64,000 nucleotides of DNA from contig NZ_PYVX01000003.1 in assembly GCF_003056305.1 (NCBI RefSeq), positions 186,001 to 250,000 of the forward strand, in the 5' to 3' direction. The position numbers and the translations under genes were made by a program. Position 1 is the first letter of the stretch. Every line of letters begins with the position of its first letter. The notes below the pieces were generated by a model. That model was not told where the DNA came from and did not search any database. It saw nothing but the letters and a program-made list of their open reading frames with translations. The DNA comes from Halomonas denitrificans (lineage in GTDB: Bacteria; Pseudomonadota; Gammaproteobacteria; Pseudomonadales; Halomonadaceae). Positions 53,812 to 63,957 of the stretch are shown here, in pieces.

Positions 53812-54909
53812 ATGCTCGCAATGCAACGCCGTCAGTTTCTCAAGACCGTGGGCGTCGGTGCCGCCGCCGGCGCCACCGCCCCCTTCATCGCCACGGCCAG
53901 CGCCCAGGAGACCATCACCTGGGACATGGTGACCTCCTGGCCCAAGAACTTCCCTGCACTGGGCACCGGCGCCAACGACTTCGCCGCCCGCATCGAGCGG
54001 ATGTCCGGGGGCCGCATGAAGATCCGGGTGCACGGCGCCGGCGAGCTGGTGCCGGCCCTGGAGGTGTTCGACGCGGTGGGCCAGGGCACCGCGCAGCTCG
54101 GTCACTCCGCCTCCTACTACTGGCGGGGCAAGACCCTGGCCGCCCAGTTCTTCACCGCCGTGCCCTTCGGCATGACCACCACCGAGACCAACGCCTGGCT
54201 CTACCATGGCGGCGGGCAGGAACTGTGGGACGAGGAGTACGCCAAGCACAACCTCAAGCCCTTCCCGGTGGGCAACACCGGCACCCAGATGGCCGGCTGG
54301 TTCAAGAAGGAGATCCACTCGCTCGAGGACATGCAGGGCCTCAAGCTGCGCCTGCCGGGGCTTGCCGGCGAGGCCATGAACCGCATCGGCGTGACCACCG
54401 TGAACACGCCCGGGTCCGAGATCTTTACCTCCCTGCAGACCGGCGTGCTGGACGCGGCCGACTGGGTCGGCCCCTACAACGACCTGGCCTTCGGCCTGCA
54501 CCAGGTGGCGCCGTACTACTACACCTCGGCCTGGAACGAGCCCAGTGCGGTGCTCGAGGGGATGGTCAACCTGGACGCCTGGAATGCCCTGCCGGAGGAT
54601 CTCCAGGCGGTGGTGACCGAGGCGGCCATGGCCTCCAACCTGGCGATGAGCAGCGAGTTCGCGGTGCGCAATGCCGAGGCCCTCGAGACCCTGGTCGACG
54701 AGCACAATGTGCAGCTGCGCACCTTCCCGGAGGAGGTGCTGGTGGCGCTTCACGATGCCGCCCGCCAGGTCCTCGCCGAGCAGGTCGAAAAGGACGAGGC
54801 GTCGCGCCGGATCTACGACTCCTACACCGCCTTCCAGCAGAAGGTGCGCCGCTTCACCGACGTGGGCGAGTTCGCCTACCTGAAGACCCGGGAGAAGGTC
54901 GGCGCCTGA
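53812..54909 (+). CDS. TRAP transporter substrate-binding protein, Tat-exported, orphan
   Basis: DctP-family periplasmic binding protein (365 residues). The N-terminus has a twin-arginine signal (RRQFLKTVGVGAAAGAT, cleavage near ATASAQ). The body shows HSASYYWRGKT, MTTTETNAWLYHGGG and LKLRLPGLAGEAMNRIG, the pattern of the 2-oxoacid/lactate (TakP-like) subgroup. ATGs at 53812 and 53821 are both possible; the GGAG ribosome-binding site is rather close to the first. No membrane genes (dctQ, dctM) are adjacent, so it must work with permeases encoded elsewhere. Confidence 0.87.
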   Translation: MLAMQRRQFLKTVGVGAAAGATAPFIATASAQETITWDMVTSWPKNFPALGTGANDFAARIERMSGGRMKIRVHGAGELVPALEVFDAVGQGTAQLGHSASYYWRGKTLAAQFFTAVPFGMTTTETNAWLYHGGGQELWDEEYAKHNLKPFPVGNTGTQMAGWFKKEIHSLEDMQGLKLRLPGLAGEAMNRIGVTTVNTPGSEIFTSLQTGVLDAADWVGPYNDLAFGLHQVAPYYYTSAWNEPSAVLEGMVNLDAWNALPEDLQAVVTEAAMASNLAMSSEFAVRNAEALETLVDEHNVQLRTFPEEVLVALHDAARQVLAEQVEKDEASRRIYDSYTAFQQKVRRFTDVGEFAYLKTREKVGA

Positions 54910-54991
54910 CGGCGCACCCGGAGGTACCGGACACCGCCCCGGGCGCCCTCGCGGCGCCCAGGGCAGTCGGGAGCGGCGTCCCGGCGGGGCG

Positions 54992-55399
54992 TCAGTCGTG
55001 CTGGCGCACGCCGCGGATCCGCCCGTTCTCGTCCAGGGCGACCATCACGAAGCGCGCCTCGGTGACCTTGTGCAGCTCCTGGGGATCGCGTTCGTGGGGC
55101 GCGCGGATCCACACCTCCACGTCGATCTTGATCGAGCTGTGGCCGATCTCGCTGACGCGGGTGAAGATGTTCACCATCGAGCCGACCCGCACCGGGCAGA
55201 GGAAGTCCATGGCCTCGATGGCCACGTTGGCCGTGCGGCCCAGGGCCTCGCGGCCGGCGGCCACCTCGGCGGCCTCGTCCATGCGGGCGACCAGCCAGCC
55301 GCCGGGAATGTCGCCGTGCAGATTGGTATCCTGGCGGCTGGCCAGCAGCTTGAGGGTCAGCCGACCCTGGGGCGCGGGGGTATCGTCGATGTCGGTCAT
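54992..55399 (-). CDS. Acyl-CoA thioesterase, YciA-like hotdog protein
   Basis: Cytosolic hotdog-fold thioester hydrolase. In the 135 residues, GRLTLKLLASRQDTNLHGDIPGGWLVARMDEAAEVAA contains the active-site region (NxxGDIxGGWL), followed by VAIEAMDFLCPVRVGSMVN and KIDVEVWIR; these match E. coli YciA block by block. The start at 55399 is chosen by similarity; an in-frame ATG 21 bp upstream is possible. It is oriented divergently from pstS. Confidence 0.86.
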   Translation of the reverse strand: MTDIDDTPAPQGRLTLKLLASRQDTNLHGDIPGGWLVARMDEAAEVAAGREALGRTANVAIEAMDFLCPVRVGSMVNIFTRVSEIGHSSIKIDVEVWIRAPHERDPQELHKVTEARFVMVALDENGRIRGVRQHD

Positions 55400-55575
55400 G
55401 GCGGGCGTTTCGACTCGCATTGTTGTTGTGGGAAGCGTCGGGGGTGGAGGTGTTCATCGCCGCTCCATGGTATACGTCGAGGCCCTGCGTTCACCACCGT
55501 GGCGGTGTGACATCCTGCCGCCGGCCGCGATCTCCCGCTATCGTCTGCTTCACCTTCGCGCTTCGAGGAGCCGTC

Positions 55576-56553
55576 ATGTCCGCCGTCCCGTTTCGCCGTC
55601 CGCTCCTCTGGCTGCTGCTGATCGCGTGCTGTGTGCCCCTGTTTCAGGTTCAGTCCCAGGCGCAGGCCGATGATCGTGACAGCGGCGAGGCGATCGTCGG
55701 GACCCTGGGGACCATGGGTTCCGATACCATGGCGGGCCTGATGCTGCGCTGGGGCGAGGCGCTGGCGCGCCGCCATCCCGGCATCCGGCTGCAGCTGCAG
55801 GCCAGCGGCTCGGCCAGCGCGCCGCCGGCGCTGGTGGCCGGGACCACCCGGCTGGGGCCGATGTCGCGCCCCATGAGCGAGGTCGAGCGTCGCGCTTTCG
55901 TCGCCCGCCACGGCTATCCGCCCCGGGAGCTCACGGTGGCCCGGGACGCCCTCGTGGTGGTGGTGCATCGCCACAACCCGCTGGCGGGCCTGGGGCGCCG
56001 CGAGCTGGACGCCGTCTTCTCCGACACGCAGCGCTGCGGGGCGCCGGCCGCGATCCGCGACTGGCAGGCGCTGGGGCTCGACTGGCCCGAGGGGCGCATC
56101 CGCCTGCACGGCCGCAACGCGGCCTCCGGTACCCAGGCGCTGTTCCGGCGGGTCGCGCTCTGCGGCGGGCTCTTCCGCCCGGCGATCAACGAGCACCCCG
56201 GCTCGGCGGCGGTGGTGGCGGCGGTGGCCGAGGATCCGCGGGCCATCGGCTATGCCGGCCTCAACCACCTCACCCCGGGCGTGAAGGCCCTGGCCCATCG
56301 CGATGACGACGGCACGCTTCGCGCCCCCGACCCCGAGGCGGTGCGCCGCGGCGAGTACGCCCTGTCCCGCGAGCTCTATCTCTACCTCAACCTGCCTCCG
56401 GGCGAGGCGCTGCCGCCCCCCGAGCGCGCCTTCCTCGACCTGGTGCTCTCGCCCGCGGGCCAGGCCATCGTCGAGGAGCTCGGCTTCGTCGCCCTGCCCG
56501 AGGCGCAGCGACGACGCCAGCGCCGTGCGCTGTCGCTGGCGGACGGCGGCTGA
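55576..56553 (+). CDS. pstS: Phosphate ABC transporter substrate-binding protein (PstS-like)
   Basis: Periplasmic phosphate-binding subunit of the Pst importer. The 325 residues have a signal peptide (PLLWLLLIACCVPLF, cleavage near SQAQA) and phosphate-site elements GTMGSDTM, ASGSASAPPALVAG and the NAASGTQALFRR loop. GAGGAG lies six bases before the chosen ATG. It resembles the PBP-like PstS group. The pstCAB-phoU genes follow, but a Pho box lies between, so pstS is probably a separate transcription unit or shares read-through only. Confidence 0.88.
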   Translation: MSAVPFRRPLLWLLLIACCVPLFQVQSQAQADDRDSGEAIVGTLGTMGSDTMAGLMLRWGEALARRHPGIRLQLQASGSASAPPALVAGTTRLGPMSRPMSEVERRAFVARHGYPPRELTVARDALVVVVHRHNPLAGLGRRELDAVFSDTQRCGAPAAIRDWQALGLDWPEGRIRLHGRNAASGTQALFRRVALCGGLFRPAINEHPGSAAVVAAVAEDPRAIGYAGLNHLTPGVKALAHRDDDGTLRAPDPEAVRRGEYALSRELYLYLNLPPGEALPPPERAFLDLVLSPAGQAIVEELGFVALPEAQRRRQRRALSLADGG

Positions 56554-56555
56554 CG

Positions 56556-56588
56556 CTGTCATCCGCCTGTCATCACCCTGTCGTACTC
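56556..56588 (+). promoter_or_regulatory. Pho box: three 11-bp PhoB repeats upstream of pstC
   Basis: Three direct 11-bp repeats begin CTGTCAT (56556), CTGTCAT (56567) and CTGTCGT (56578), matching the CTGTCA core and spacing of PhoB binding sites. They start 2 bp after the pstS stop codon and 34 bp before the pstC ATG, so PhoB likely drives pstCAB-phoU from here. Confidence 0.85.
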
Positions 56589-56621
56589 TTTCGTTAGCCC
56601 CCGTCTTCCACAGGTCCGGTC

Positions 56622-57845
56622 ATGCTCGACTCCCCCCCGCCGACAGCCGTGCGACGCCGCCTGCGTCAGGGGCGCGATCGCCTGGCCACCGCGCTGATCA
56701 CCGCGGGGGGCATCGGCGTGATCGCCGCCCTGCTGGCCATCGGGCTCTTCCTGGCGGTGGAGGTGGTGCCGCTGTTCTGGCCGTCGGGGGAGGCGAGCGC
56801 GATCTCCCCCGAGGCGCTCTGGAGCGGCGGAGAGGCCGCCGAGGACGCCAGCCGCCATCGCTGGGCGCCCACCGCCACCCTGGCGCCGGACGAGACGCCG
56901 CGGATCAGCCTTGCGCCGCTCGCCTGGGGCACCCTGGAGGCGGCGGCCTGGGCACTCGTGATCGCCGTGCCCCTGGCGCTGGGCGCGGCGGCCCACTCGT
57001 CGCTCTTCATGTCCCGGCGCCTGCGCAGCCGCCTGAAGCCGACGCTGGAGCTGATGGAGGCGCTGCCGGGCGTGGTCGTGGGCTTCGTCGCCGGCCTGGT
57101 GCTGGCGCCCTGGGTCGAGCGGCACCTGGCGGAGGTCGCCGCCGCCCTGCTGCTGCTGGTGCCGGGGCCGCTGCTGGCCGGCGGGCTCTGGTCGCGGCTC
57201 CCCGCGCCCTGGCGCGAGGCGCTGCCGCTGGGCTGGGCCGGCCTGTGGCTGGTGCCCTGGCTGGCGCTGGTGCTGGCCGCCTCCGTGTGGCTCGCCCCCT
57301 GGCTCGAGGCCGTCGCCTTCGACGGCGACCTGCGCCGCTTCCTGGAGCTGCGCCTGGGGCTCGACATCGCCGTGCGCAACGCCCTGATCGTCGGCGCAGC
57401 GATGGGCTTCGCCGTGATGCCGAGCGTCTATGCGCTGGCCGAGGACGCCCTCTCGGGGGTGCCGTCGAGCCTCGCGGAGGGCGCCCAGGCGCTGGGGGCG
57501 ACCCGCTGGCAGACCTTCTGGAAGGTGGTGCTGCCCGCGGCCTCGCCGGGGATCTTCTCGGCGGTGATGATCGGCGCCGGGCGGGCCGTGGGCGAGACCA
57601 TGATCGTGCTGATGGCCAGCGGCAATGCCGCCCTGATGACCCTCAATCCCCTCGACGGCCTGCGCTCCCTGGCGGCGACCATCGCCATCGAGCTGCCGGA
57701 GGCCGGCCCCGGAGGCGTGCACTACCAGCTGCTGCTGCTGGCGGCCCTGGCGCTGTTCGTCTTCACCTTCCTGGTCAACACCCTGGCCGAGCTGGTGCGC
57801 ACGCGCCTGCGCCGCCGCTATCGTCGCCTGGGAGGCGGAGCATGA
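56622..57845 (+). CDS. pstC: Phosphate ABC transporter permease PstC
   Basis: Inner-membrane permease half of the Pst importer. The 407 residues have an N-terminal membrane helix (ALITAGGIGVIAALLAIGLFL), a short periplasmic stretch, and the permease domain with EAMPG-like LMEALPGVVVGFV and the ATPase-contact EAA loop EGAQALGATRWQTFWKVVLPAASPG. GAGRAVGETMIVLMASGN is the PstC signature. Its stop overlaps the pstA start (ATGA). Confidence 0.93.
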   Translation: MLDSPPPTAVRRRLRQGRDRLATALITAGGIGVIAALLAIGLFLAVEVVPLFWPSGEASAISPEALWSGGEAAEDASRHRWAPTATLAPDETPRISLAPLAWGTLEAAAWALVIAVPLALGAAAHSSLFMSRRLRSRLKPTLELMEALPGVVVGFVAGLVLAPWVERHLAEVAAALLLLVPGPLLAGGLWSRLPAPWREALPLGWAGLWLVPWLALVLAASVWLAPWLEAVAFDGDLRRFLELRLGLDIAVRNALIVGAAMGFAVMPSVYALAEDALSGVPSSLAEGAQALGATRWQTFWKVVLPAASPGIFSAVMIGAGRAVGETMIVLMASGNAALMTLNPLDGLRSLAATIAIELPEAGPGGVHYQLLLLAALALFVFTFLVNTLAELVRTRLRRRYRRLGGGA

Positions 57846-59401
57846 GGGGAGGAGTCACGAAAACGGCCGCGTCTCGCCGGCTGCGCCTGCCCCGCGGCGA
57901 GGGGGCTGGCGCCTGGCTCTGTGCGGGCAGCGTGGCGCTCTCGCTGCTCGCCCTGCTGGCCCTGCTGGTGCTGTTGACGGTGCGCGGCCTGGGCCACTTC
58001 TGGCCCTCGCCGGTGGCACTCGTCACCCTCGAGGATGGCCGCCAGCTCGCCGGCGAAGGGGTCCGCGAGGTGCCGCTCGCCGACGGTGACGGCCTCGAGC
58101 GGCTCTATCGCACCGGCAATCGCGACCTGGACGGCGAGCGCTGGGCCTGGGTGCGGGTCTCGGCCATCGAGGCGGTCGGCTACCCCGCGGACCTGGTGGT
58201 GGTGGAGCGTCGCCGCTGGGGTCGCGCCATCGGCCACCTGGTGGCGGTCCAGGGCGCGGGGGGAGAGCGGCTCGAGGGGGAGGCCGCCTGGACGGCCCTG
58301 GAGGCGCGCCTGGCCGAGCTCGGCACCCTGCGCGACGCCCGCGACCGCCTGCGCGAGGAGGTGATCCTGCCGCTCGCCGGGCGGCGCGACGACGAGGCGG
58401 CGGCGCGCGAGCTTGAGGCCGCTCACGCCCGGCTGCGCGAACTGCAGGCGGCCATGGCGGGCGGGCGCCTCGAGCTCGCCACCGCCGACGGCGGCACCCT
58501 CACGGTGCCGCTGGCGCAGGCGCTGGGCGCCTATCGGCCCAACGCCATGTCGCCCCTCGACAGGCTCGCCGCCTGGGGCGAGGGCGTCTGGCGCTTCCTC
58601 TCCGAGGGGCCGCGGGCGGCCAACACCGCCGGCGGCGTCTGGCCGGCGATCTTCGGTACCGTGCTGATGGTCATGCTGATGTCGCTGCTGGTGACGCCCT
58701 TCGGGGTGCTGGCGGCGATCTACCTCAACGAGGTGGCCCACCAGGGACGGCTGACGCGGCTGGTGCGCATCGCCGTGCGCAATCTCGCCGGGGTGCCCTC
58801 CATCGTCTATGGCGTCTTCGGCCTCGGGGTCTTCGTCTACGGTATCGGCGGCCGCCTGGACAGCTGGTTCTTCGAGGCGGCGCTGCCCTCGCCGACCTTC
58901 GGCACTGGCGGGCTGCTGTGGGCCTCGCTGACCCTGGCGCTGCTGACCCTGCCGGTGGTGATCGTGGCCACCGAGGAGGGGCTGGCACGGATCCCCGACC
59001 AGCAGCGCGAGGGCGCCCTGGCGCTGGGCGCGACCCGGCTGGAGATGCTCTCCCGGGTGGTGCTGCCGATGGCCGCCCCGGCCATGCTCACCGGGGTGAT
59101 CCTGGCCGTGGCCCGGGCCGCCGGCGAGGTGGCGCCGCTGATGCTGGTGGGGGTCGCCAAGCTGGCGCCCCAGGTGCCGGTGGACGGCGACTTTCCCTTC
59201 CTGCATCTTGAAAGGAAGTTCATGCACCTGGGCTACCACATCTTCGATGCCGCCTTCCACGGCGGCGATGTCCAGGCGGCGATGCCGCTGGTCTATGCCA
59301 CGGCGCTGCTGCTGGTGCTGGTGATCCTTGTGCTTAACCTGACCGCAATATTTCTGCGGCATCATCTCAGTACGCGTCATGGGGCGCTCACGCGCCGATG
59401 A
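57842..59401 (+). CDS. pstA: Phosphate ABC transporter permease PstA (long form)
   Basis: Partner permease of PstC. The 519 residues are much longer than E. coli PstA (296). The extra is an N-terminal membrane helix ([17 protein letters not shown]) plus a periplasmic region with a coiled-coil segment (about 150-235), a design also found in Pseudomonas and Vibrio. The permease core begins near 265 ([18 protein letters not shown]) with [21 protein letters not shown] and the EAA loop [22 protein letters not shown]. pstB overlaps its end by 4 bp. Confidence 0.93.
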   Translation: MRGGVTKTAASRRLRLPRGEGAGAWLCAGSVALSLLALLALLVLLTVRGLGHFWPSPVALVTLEDGRQLAGEGVREVPLADGDGLERLYRTGNRDLDGERWAWVRVSAIEAVGYPADLVVVERRRWGRAIGHLVAVQGAGGERLEGEAAWTALEARLAELGTLRDARDRLREEVILPLAGRRDDEAAARELEAAHARLRELQAAMAGGRLELATADGGTLTVPLAQALGAYRPNAMSPLDRLAAWGEGVWRFLSEGPRAANTAGGVWPAIFGTVLMVMLMSLLVTPFGVLAAIYLNEVAHQGRLTRLVRIAVRNLAGVPSIVYGVFGLGVFVYGIGGRLDSWFFEAALPSPTFGTGGLLWASLTLALLTLPVVIVATEEGLARIPDQQREGALALGATRLEMLSRVVLPMAAPAMLTGVILAVARAAGEVAPLMLVGVAKLAPQVPVDGDFPFLHLERKFMHLGYHIFDAAFHGGDVQAAMPLVYATALLLVLVILVLNLTAIFLRHHLSTRHGALTRR

Positions 59402-60252
59402 GGCCCGACGCGCGGCGCCACCCGGGAGTCTCGATGCCACTCGTGAAGGAACAGCGGTCGTCGCCCGACCCGGCGGCGATCATCGACTTTCCCCCCGAGG
59501 CCAGCAGCCTGGCCATCCGGGGGCTGAGCCTCGCCTATGGCGACAAGACCGCGCTCAGGAACCTCACGCTGAGGGTGCCGCGGCACCGCGTCACCGCCTT
59601 CATCGGCCCCTCGGGCTGCGGCAAGTCGACCCTGCTGCGGGTGCTCAACCGCCTCCATGACCTCAACGACGAGGTGGTGCGCGAGGGCGAGGTGCTGCTC
59701 GAGGGCGAGGACATCCATGCCCCCGAGGTGGCGGTGGCGGAGCTGCGGCGACGGGTGGGCATGGTGTTCCAGTCGCCCAACCCCTTCCCGATGTCGATCC
59801 ACGACAACGTGGCCTTCGGGCTGCGCCTACAGGGCGGGCTCAGCAAGCGCAAGCGCGACGACATCATCGAGTGGGCGCTGCGTTCGGCGGCGCTGTGGGA
59901 CGAGGTGAAGGATCGGCTGCGCGCCTCGGCCTGGTCGCTCTCCGGCGGCCAGCAGCAGCGCCTGGTGATCGCCCGCACCCTGGCGGTGGGGCCCGAGGTG
60001 CTGCTGCTCGACGAGCCGGCCTCGGCCCTCGACCCGATCTCGACGCTGAAGATCGAGGAGCTGATCCGCAACCTGAAGTCGCACCTGACCCTGGTGCTGG
60101 TCACCCACAACATGCAGCAGGCGGCGCGGGTCTCCGACTACACCGCCTTCCTGCAGCAGGGAGAGCTGGTCGAGTACGCGCCCACCGACGCCCTGTTCAC
60201 CAATCCGCGCCTGGCGCGCACCGAGAACTACATCACCGGGCGCATGGCCTGA
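59398..60252 (+). CDS. pstB: Phosphate ABC transporter ATPase PstB
   Basis: Cytosolic ATPase of the Pst importer, also a contact for PhoU/PhoR signalling. The 284 residues show Walker [10 protein letters not shown], the Q-loop [20 protein letters not shown], the signature [15 protein letters not shown], Walker [17 protein letters not shown] and the switch His in [25 protein letters not shown] is the standard end. The overlap with pstA indicates coupling. Confidence 0.96.
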   Translation: MRPDARRHPGVSMPLVKEQRSSPDPAAIIDFPPEASSLAIRGLSLAYGDKTALRNLTLRVPRHRVTAFIGPSGCGKSTLLRVLNRLHDLNDEVVREGEVLLEGEDIHAPEVAVAELRRRVGMVFQSPNPFPMSIHDNVAFGLRLQGGLSKRKRDDIIEWALRSAALWDEVKDRLRASAWSLSGGQQQRLVIARTLAVGPEVLLLDEPASALDPISTLKIEELIRNLKSHLTLVLVTHNMQQAARVSDYTAFLQQGELVEYAPTDALFTNPRLARTENYITGRMA

Positions 60253-60275
60253 CGGCCGGCCCAAGGAGAGATCCC

Positions 60276-61004
60276 ATGGACATTACCAGCGATATCCACA
60301 GCCAGCATATCTCGCGGCAGTTCAACCAGGAGCTCGACGAGCTCAAGACCCACCTGATGGCCATGGGCGGCCTGGTCGAGAAGCAGGTCCAGGACGCCGT
60401 GGGCGCGCTGCTCGACCGCGACTCCGAGCTCGGCCAGCGGGTGGTCGACAACGACCGCGCCGTCAACGACATGCAGATCAAGATCGACGAGGAGTGCACC
60501 CAGGTGCTGGCGCGGCGTCAGCCCACTGCCTCGGACCTGCGCCTGGTGCTGGCGGTGATCCGGGCCGCCTCCGACCTGGAGCGCATCGGCGACGAGGCGA
60601 GCAAGATCGCCCGCAACGCCATCGACCTGATCGAGGCCGACAGCGGCAACCGCGGCTTCGTCGAGGTGCGCATGATCAGTGAGCACGTGCGTCGCATGGT
60701 GCGCGACGCCCTGACCTCGTTCGCGCGCCTCGACACCGAGCTGGCGCTCAAGCTGGTCCACGAGGACGACGAGGTCGACAACGAGTACGGCAGCGCCATG
60801 CGTTCGCTGATGACCTTCATGATGGAGGACGCCCGCGCGATCTCGCCGGTGCTCAGCGTGATGTGGATCCTGCGCGCCCTGGAGCGCATCGGCGACCACG
60901 CCAACAACCTGGCCGAGTACGTCGTCTACCTGGTCAAGGGGCTCGACATCCGCCATACCGATCCCGAGGACCTCGACAAGGACATCTTCGAGCGCAAGTC
61001 TTGA
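60276..61004 (+). CDS. phoU: Phosphate signalling protein PhoU
   Basis: Negative regulator that links Pst transport status to PhoR-PhoB. The 242 residues start MDITSDIHSQHISRQFNQEL after AAGGAGAG and form two three-helix bundles, each with the metal-binding signature: DLERIGDEASKIA in the first and ALERIGDHANNLAEYVVY in the second. Last gene of the pst operon, with a strong terminator. Confidence 0.96.
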   Translation: MDITSDIHSQHISRQFNQELDELKTHLMAMGGLVEKQVQDAVGALLDRDSELGQRVVDNDRAVNDMQIKIDEECTQVLARRQPTASDLRLVLAVIRAASDLERIGDEASKIARNAIDLIEADSGNRGFVEVRMISEHVRRMVRDALTSFARLDTELALKLVHEDDEVDNEYGSAMRSLMTFMMEDARAISPVLSVMWILRALERIGDHANNLAEYVVYLVKGLDIRHTDPEDLDKDIFERKS

Positions 61005-61033
61005 CCTCGTCCCCCGCTTGACCCTCAATGCGC

Positions 61034-61061
61034 AGGCCGCCGCCCCTCGGGCGGCGGCCTT
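61034..61061 (+). terminator. Terminator of the pst-phoU operon
   Basis: A 12-bp perfect stem AGGCCGCCGCCC with a CTC loop lies 30 bp after the phoU stop, followed by TTC. Confidence 0.75.
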
Positions 61062-61085
61062 CACGTGATGATGAGGACTGTCCGG

Positions 61086-61826
61086 ATGCTCGATGCCCTG
61101 ACCGCGCTGACCCGCGGCACCCGCCTGGTCTACTCCCGCGGCCTGCGCCGCTACGTCTTCCTGCCGATACTCGTCAACCTGCTGGTCTACGGCGCCATGC
61201 TCGGCTACGTGCTGGGGAACTTCGGCGGCTGGCTCGACGGCTGGATGGCGATGGTGCCCGAGTGGCTTACCTGGCTCTCCTGGCTGATCTGGCCGCTGTT
61301 CGTGGTGAGCCTGGTGCTGATCGTCTTCTTCACCTTCACCCTGGTGACCCACCTGATCGCCGCGCCCTTCTATGGCTTTCTGGCGGCGCGGGTCGAGGTC
61401 GAGGCGACCGGGCGCCCGCCGCTGGACGACCGGGGCCTGGCGAAGACCGCCGTGGACGCCATGGGCCGCGAGCTGGTCAAGCTGGCCTACATCCTGCCGC
61501 GCATGGCGCTGCTCTTCGTGATCAGCTGGATCCCGGTGCTCAACCTGATTGCGCCGCTGCTGTGGGCGGCCTTCACGGCCTGGATCATGGCGATCACCTA
61601 CCTCGACTACCCGATGGACAACAATGGGGTCAGCTTTCGCGACATGCGCGCCCGGCTCGCCGCGCGCCGCTGGCCGACCCTGACTTACGGCGGCTGGGTG
61701 ACCCTGATCACCTGGCTGCCGCTGGCCAACCTCTTCCTGCTGCCCGGCGCCGTGGCCGCCGGGGTGCTGATGTGGGACCGCCACTACCGCGGCCTGGAAA
61801 CCGTCGCACCGCCTCAGGCGCGCTGA
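61086..61826 (+). CDS. cysZ: Sulfate transporter CysZ (EI24 family)
   Basis: Inner-membrane sulfate-uptake protein supporting cysteine synthesis. The 246 residues start MLDALTALTRGTRLVYSRGLRRYVFLPIL, after TGAGGA; three upstream in-frame starts (61065, 61068, 61071) sit against the terminator. MVPEWLTWLSWLIWPLFVV, NWIAAPF-like HLIAAPFYGFLAARVE, YILPRMALL and YLDYPMDNNGVSFRDMR align with E. coli CysZ throughout. It converges on the chemoreceptor gene with a gap of only 17 bp. Confidence 0.92.
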   Translation: MLDALTALTRGTRLVYSRGLRRYVFLPILVNLLVYGAMLGYVLGNFGGWLDGWMAMVPEWLTWLSWLIWPLFVVSLVLIVFFTFTLVTHLIAAPFYGFLAARVEVEATGRPPLDDRGLAKTAVDAMGRELVKLAYILPRMALLFVISWIPVLNLIAPLLWAAFTAWIMAITYLDYPMDNNGVSFRDMRARLAARRWPTLTYGGWVTLITWLPLANLFLLPGAVAAGVLMWDRHYRGLETVAPPQAR

Positions 61827-61843
61827 GTTCCCCTAGGGCGGCG

Positions 61844-63832
61844 TCATGCCGGCTCGGCGAGGCGTCGCCCGGCGCTCGTGGCCGCGCTCTGGTCCACGCC
61901 TGATGAGATCGTCTGGTCCGCCTCGCGGATCTGGAAGCGGCCGATGAGGGTGTTCATCTCGCCGGTCTGATCATCCAGGGAACGGCTGGCGGCGGCGACC
62001 TGCTCCACCAGGGCGGCATTCTGCTGGGTGACCTCCTCCAGCTGGGCCATGGCCTGGTTGATCTGCTCGATGCCGGTCGACTGTTCATCGGTGGCCGCCG
62101 ACATGTCCCGGACCAGGGCGTCGAGGTCGCGTACCTGCTGGGCGATGCTGTCCAGCGTATCGCTGGTGGTCTTGACCAGGGCCTCTCCGGCATCGATGCG
62201 TGCCACATTGTTGTCGATCAGCCGACGGATCCGGTCGGCTTCCTCGGCGCTGCGACTGGCCAGCTGACGCACCTCGCTTGCCACCACGGCGAAGCCACGA
62301 CCATGCTCGCCGGCGCGTGCCGCTTCCACGGAGGCATTCAGGGCCAGCAGGTTGGTCTGGAAGGCGATGCCATCGATGGCGCCGACGATGTGGGTCACCT
62401 GCTGATTGGCCGCGTGGATCTGCTGCATGGCCTCTAGGGCCTGGCTGGCGACCCGGCTCGACTCGCCGGCCTCGTCGGCGACCCGGTCGGTCATGGCCTC
62501 GGCCTGGCGGGCAGTCTCGGCGGTGTGACGCACCGTGGCGGTGATCTGTTCCATGCTGGAAGCGGTCTCGACCAGCGAGGCCGATTGCTGCTCGGTGCGC
62601 TGTGCCAGGTCCTGGTTGCCCATGGCGATCTCGCCGCTGGCCACTTCCACGGACTGGGCGCCGCGACGAATGCTGCCGACCAGCCGTTCGGTCTCTTCCG
62701 AGGAGTCATTGAAGGCCAGATAGAGCGACGAGAGCTCGTCGCTGCCGGGTACCGTCAGGCGTCGGGTAAGGTCGCTGCCGCGTTGCCGGATAGCGTCCAG
62801 GTTGCGGTTCAGCGGCCCCAGTATGCTGCGCACGATCAGGCTGGAAAGTACGATGGCCAGTGCCGAGGCGAGCAGCGCGATCGCCAGGTATTGCCAGAGC
62901 TCGCGTCGCGCGGTATCGCGTCGGTCGATGGCACCGTCCAGGATCTGCTGCGACACCGCTTCCTCAACGGCCTTGAGCCCTTCGATCTTGTGGGTCTGCT
63001 GGTCGAACCACTGCTGGGGATCGACGCCGTAGCCGCCCTCGCTGCCCCGCTCCATGGCGAGCCGACGAAGTGCCTCAAGACGGCCGATCGTCGGTCCGCT
63101 GAGCGCTTGGTCGAGACGCTCGCCCAGCGCGGCGTCGGCCTGGGCGCGAAAGGCCTGGAGGAAGGCGGCCTCTTGGCCGAACATGGCCAGCAGACGACGG
63201 TATTGGACCTCCGACATGGTATCGGCGGCGAAGGCGCCGGCCAGCAGGGCGCGCTCGATACCGGCTAGGTCCTTGGCCTGCAGGAGGCTGAAGTAGCCGC
63301 CCAGCTGGCGGGTGATGGTTGCGGAGTCGGCGACATGGCTCAGGCGACCTACCATGTCCATCAAGGCGGCGTTCAGGGCGGTGTAGTGCTCCACGACGTC
63401 ATCGCTTGCCACGTCCAGGGCATCGACCCGCTGGCGCTGCGTCGCGGTCTCGGCCATGCGACGGCGGATCTCGATGGCGCCCTCGGCAAGCTGCCGATCG
63501 AGGGTGGCGGGGGCCAACGCGTCGAGGCTCCCCTCGAAGTCGGCGTAGCGGGCATCGGTCGTCGGGCGCTGCGCCGCCAGGCGTTCTCCAAACCGCCGCC
63601 CGTTGCTGCCCAGATAGCCCGCGGACAAGCCACGTTCGAGCTGTAGGGCATGGACCAGCTGGCCCGCCTTGTCCGAGAGTCGCGTCAGCTGGACGAGACT
63701 GTCCATGTTGGCGGCGAGGCGCTGGCGTTCGAGGGCACCGCCGGTGGCGAACCAGGCCAGCGCCAGTAGGGGCAAAGCCAGAACCAGCCAGAATTTCCGC
63801 GAGACGGGAAGGCGATGTAGCAGGGCGATCAT
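61844..63832 (-). CDS. Methyl-accepting chemotaxis protein with NIT sensor domain
   Basis: Inner-membrane chemoreceptor (662 residues). TM1 is about residues 14-31 ([19 protein letters not shown]). The periplasmic part matches the nitrate/nitrite-sensing NIT domain ([25 protein letters not shown] and later helices). TM2 lies near 305-330 ([19 protein letters not shown]), then HAMP and a long coiled coil whose hairpin tip carries [20 protein letters not shown]. No C-terminal CheR pentapeptide is present. The start at 63832 has a GGAGAG ribosome-binding site. Ligand inference (nitrate/nitrite) rests on the domain family only. Confidence 0.9.
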   Translation of the reverse strand: MIALLHRLPVSRKFWLVLALPLLALAWFATGGALERQRLAANMDSLVQLTRLSDKAGQLVHALQLERGLSAGYLGSNGRRFGERLAAQRPTTDARYADFEGSLDALAPATLDRQLAEGAIEIRRRMAETATQRQRVDALDVASDDVVEHYTALNAALMDMVGRLSHVADSATITRQLGGYFSLLQAKDLAGIERALLAGAFAADTMSEVQYRRLLAMFGQEAAFLQAFRAQADAALGERLDQALSGPTIGRLEALRRLAMERGSEGGYGVDPQQWFDQQTHKIEGLKAVEEAVSQQILDGAIDRRDTARRELWQYLAIALLASALAIVLSSLIVRSILGPLNRNLDAIRQRGSDLTRRLTVPGSDELSSLYLAFNDSSEETERLVGSIRRGAQSVEVASGEIAMGNQDLAQRTEQQSASLVETASSMEQITATVRHTAETARQAEAMTDRVADEAGESSRVASQALEAMQQIHAANQQVTHIVGAIDGIAFQTNLLALNASVEAARAGEHGRGFAVVASEVRQLASRSAEEADRIRRLIDNNVARIDAGEALVKTTSDTLDSIAQQVRDLDALVRDMSAATDEQSTGIEQINQAMAQLEEVTQQNAALVEQVAAASRSLDDQTGEMNTLIGRFQIREADQTISSGVDQSAATSAGRRLAEPA

Positions 63833-63957
63833 GGACGCGTCTCTCCAAGGGTCAGGGACGGCCACCTCCCTGAGGAAGCGGTCCGGGGCGAAGTCCCTAC
63901 GTCTTACGGCGCCCTGAGGCCTGGCTTGAGTCCTGGGGCGAAGAGAGACCGCTGGAA

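Noticed and set aside
59379..59660. Overlapping ORF at the pstB start as a separate gene
   Set aside because: Shadow frame of pstB; pstB itself begins with an ATGA overlap with pstA and shows all ABC ATPase motifs.
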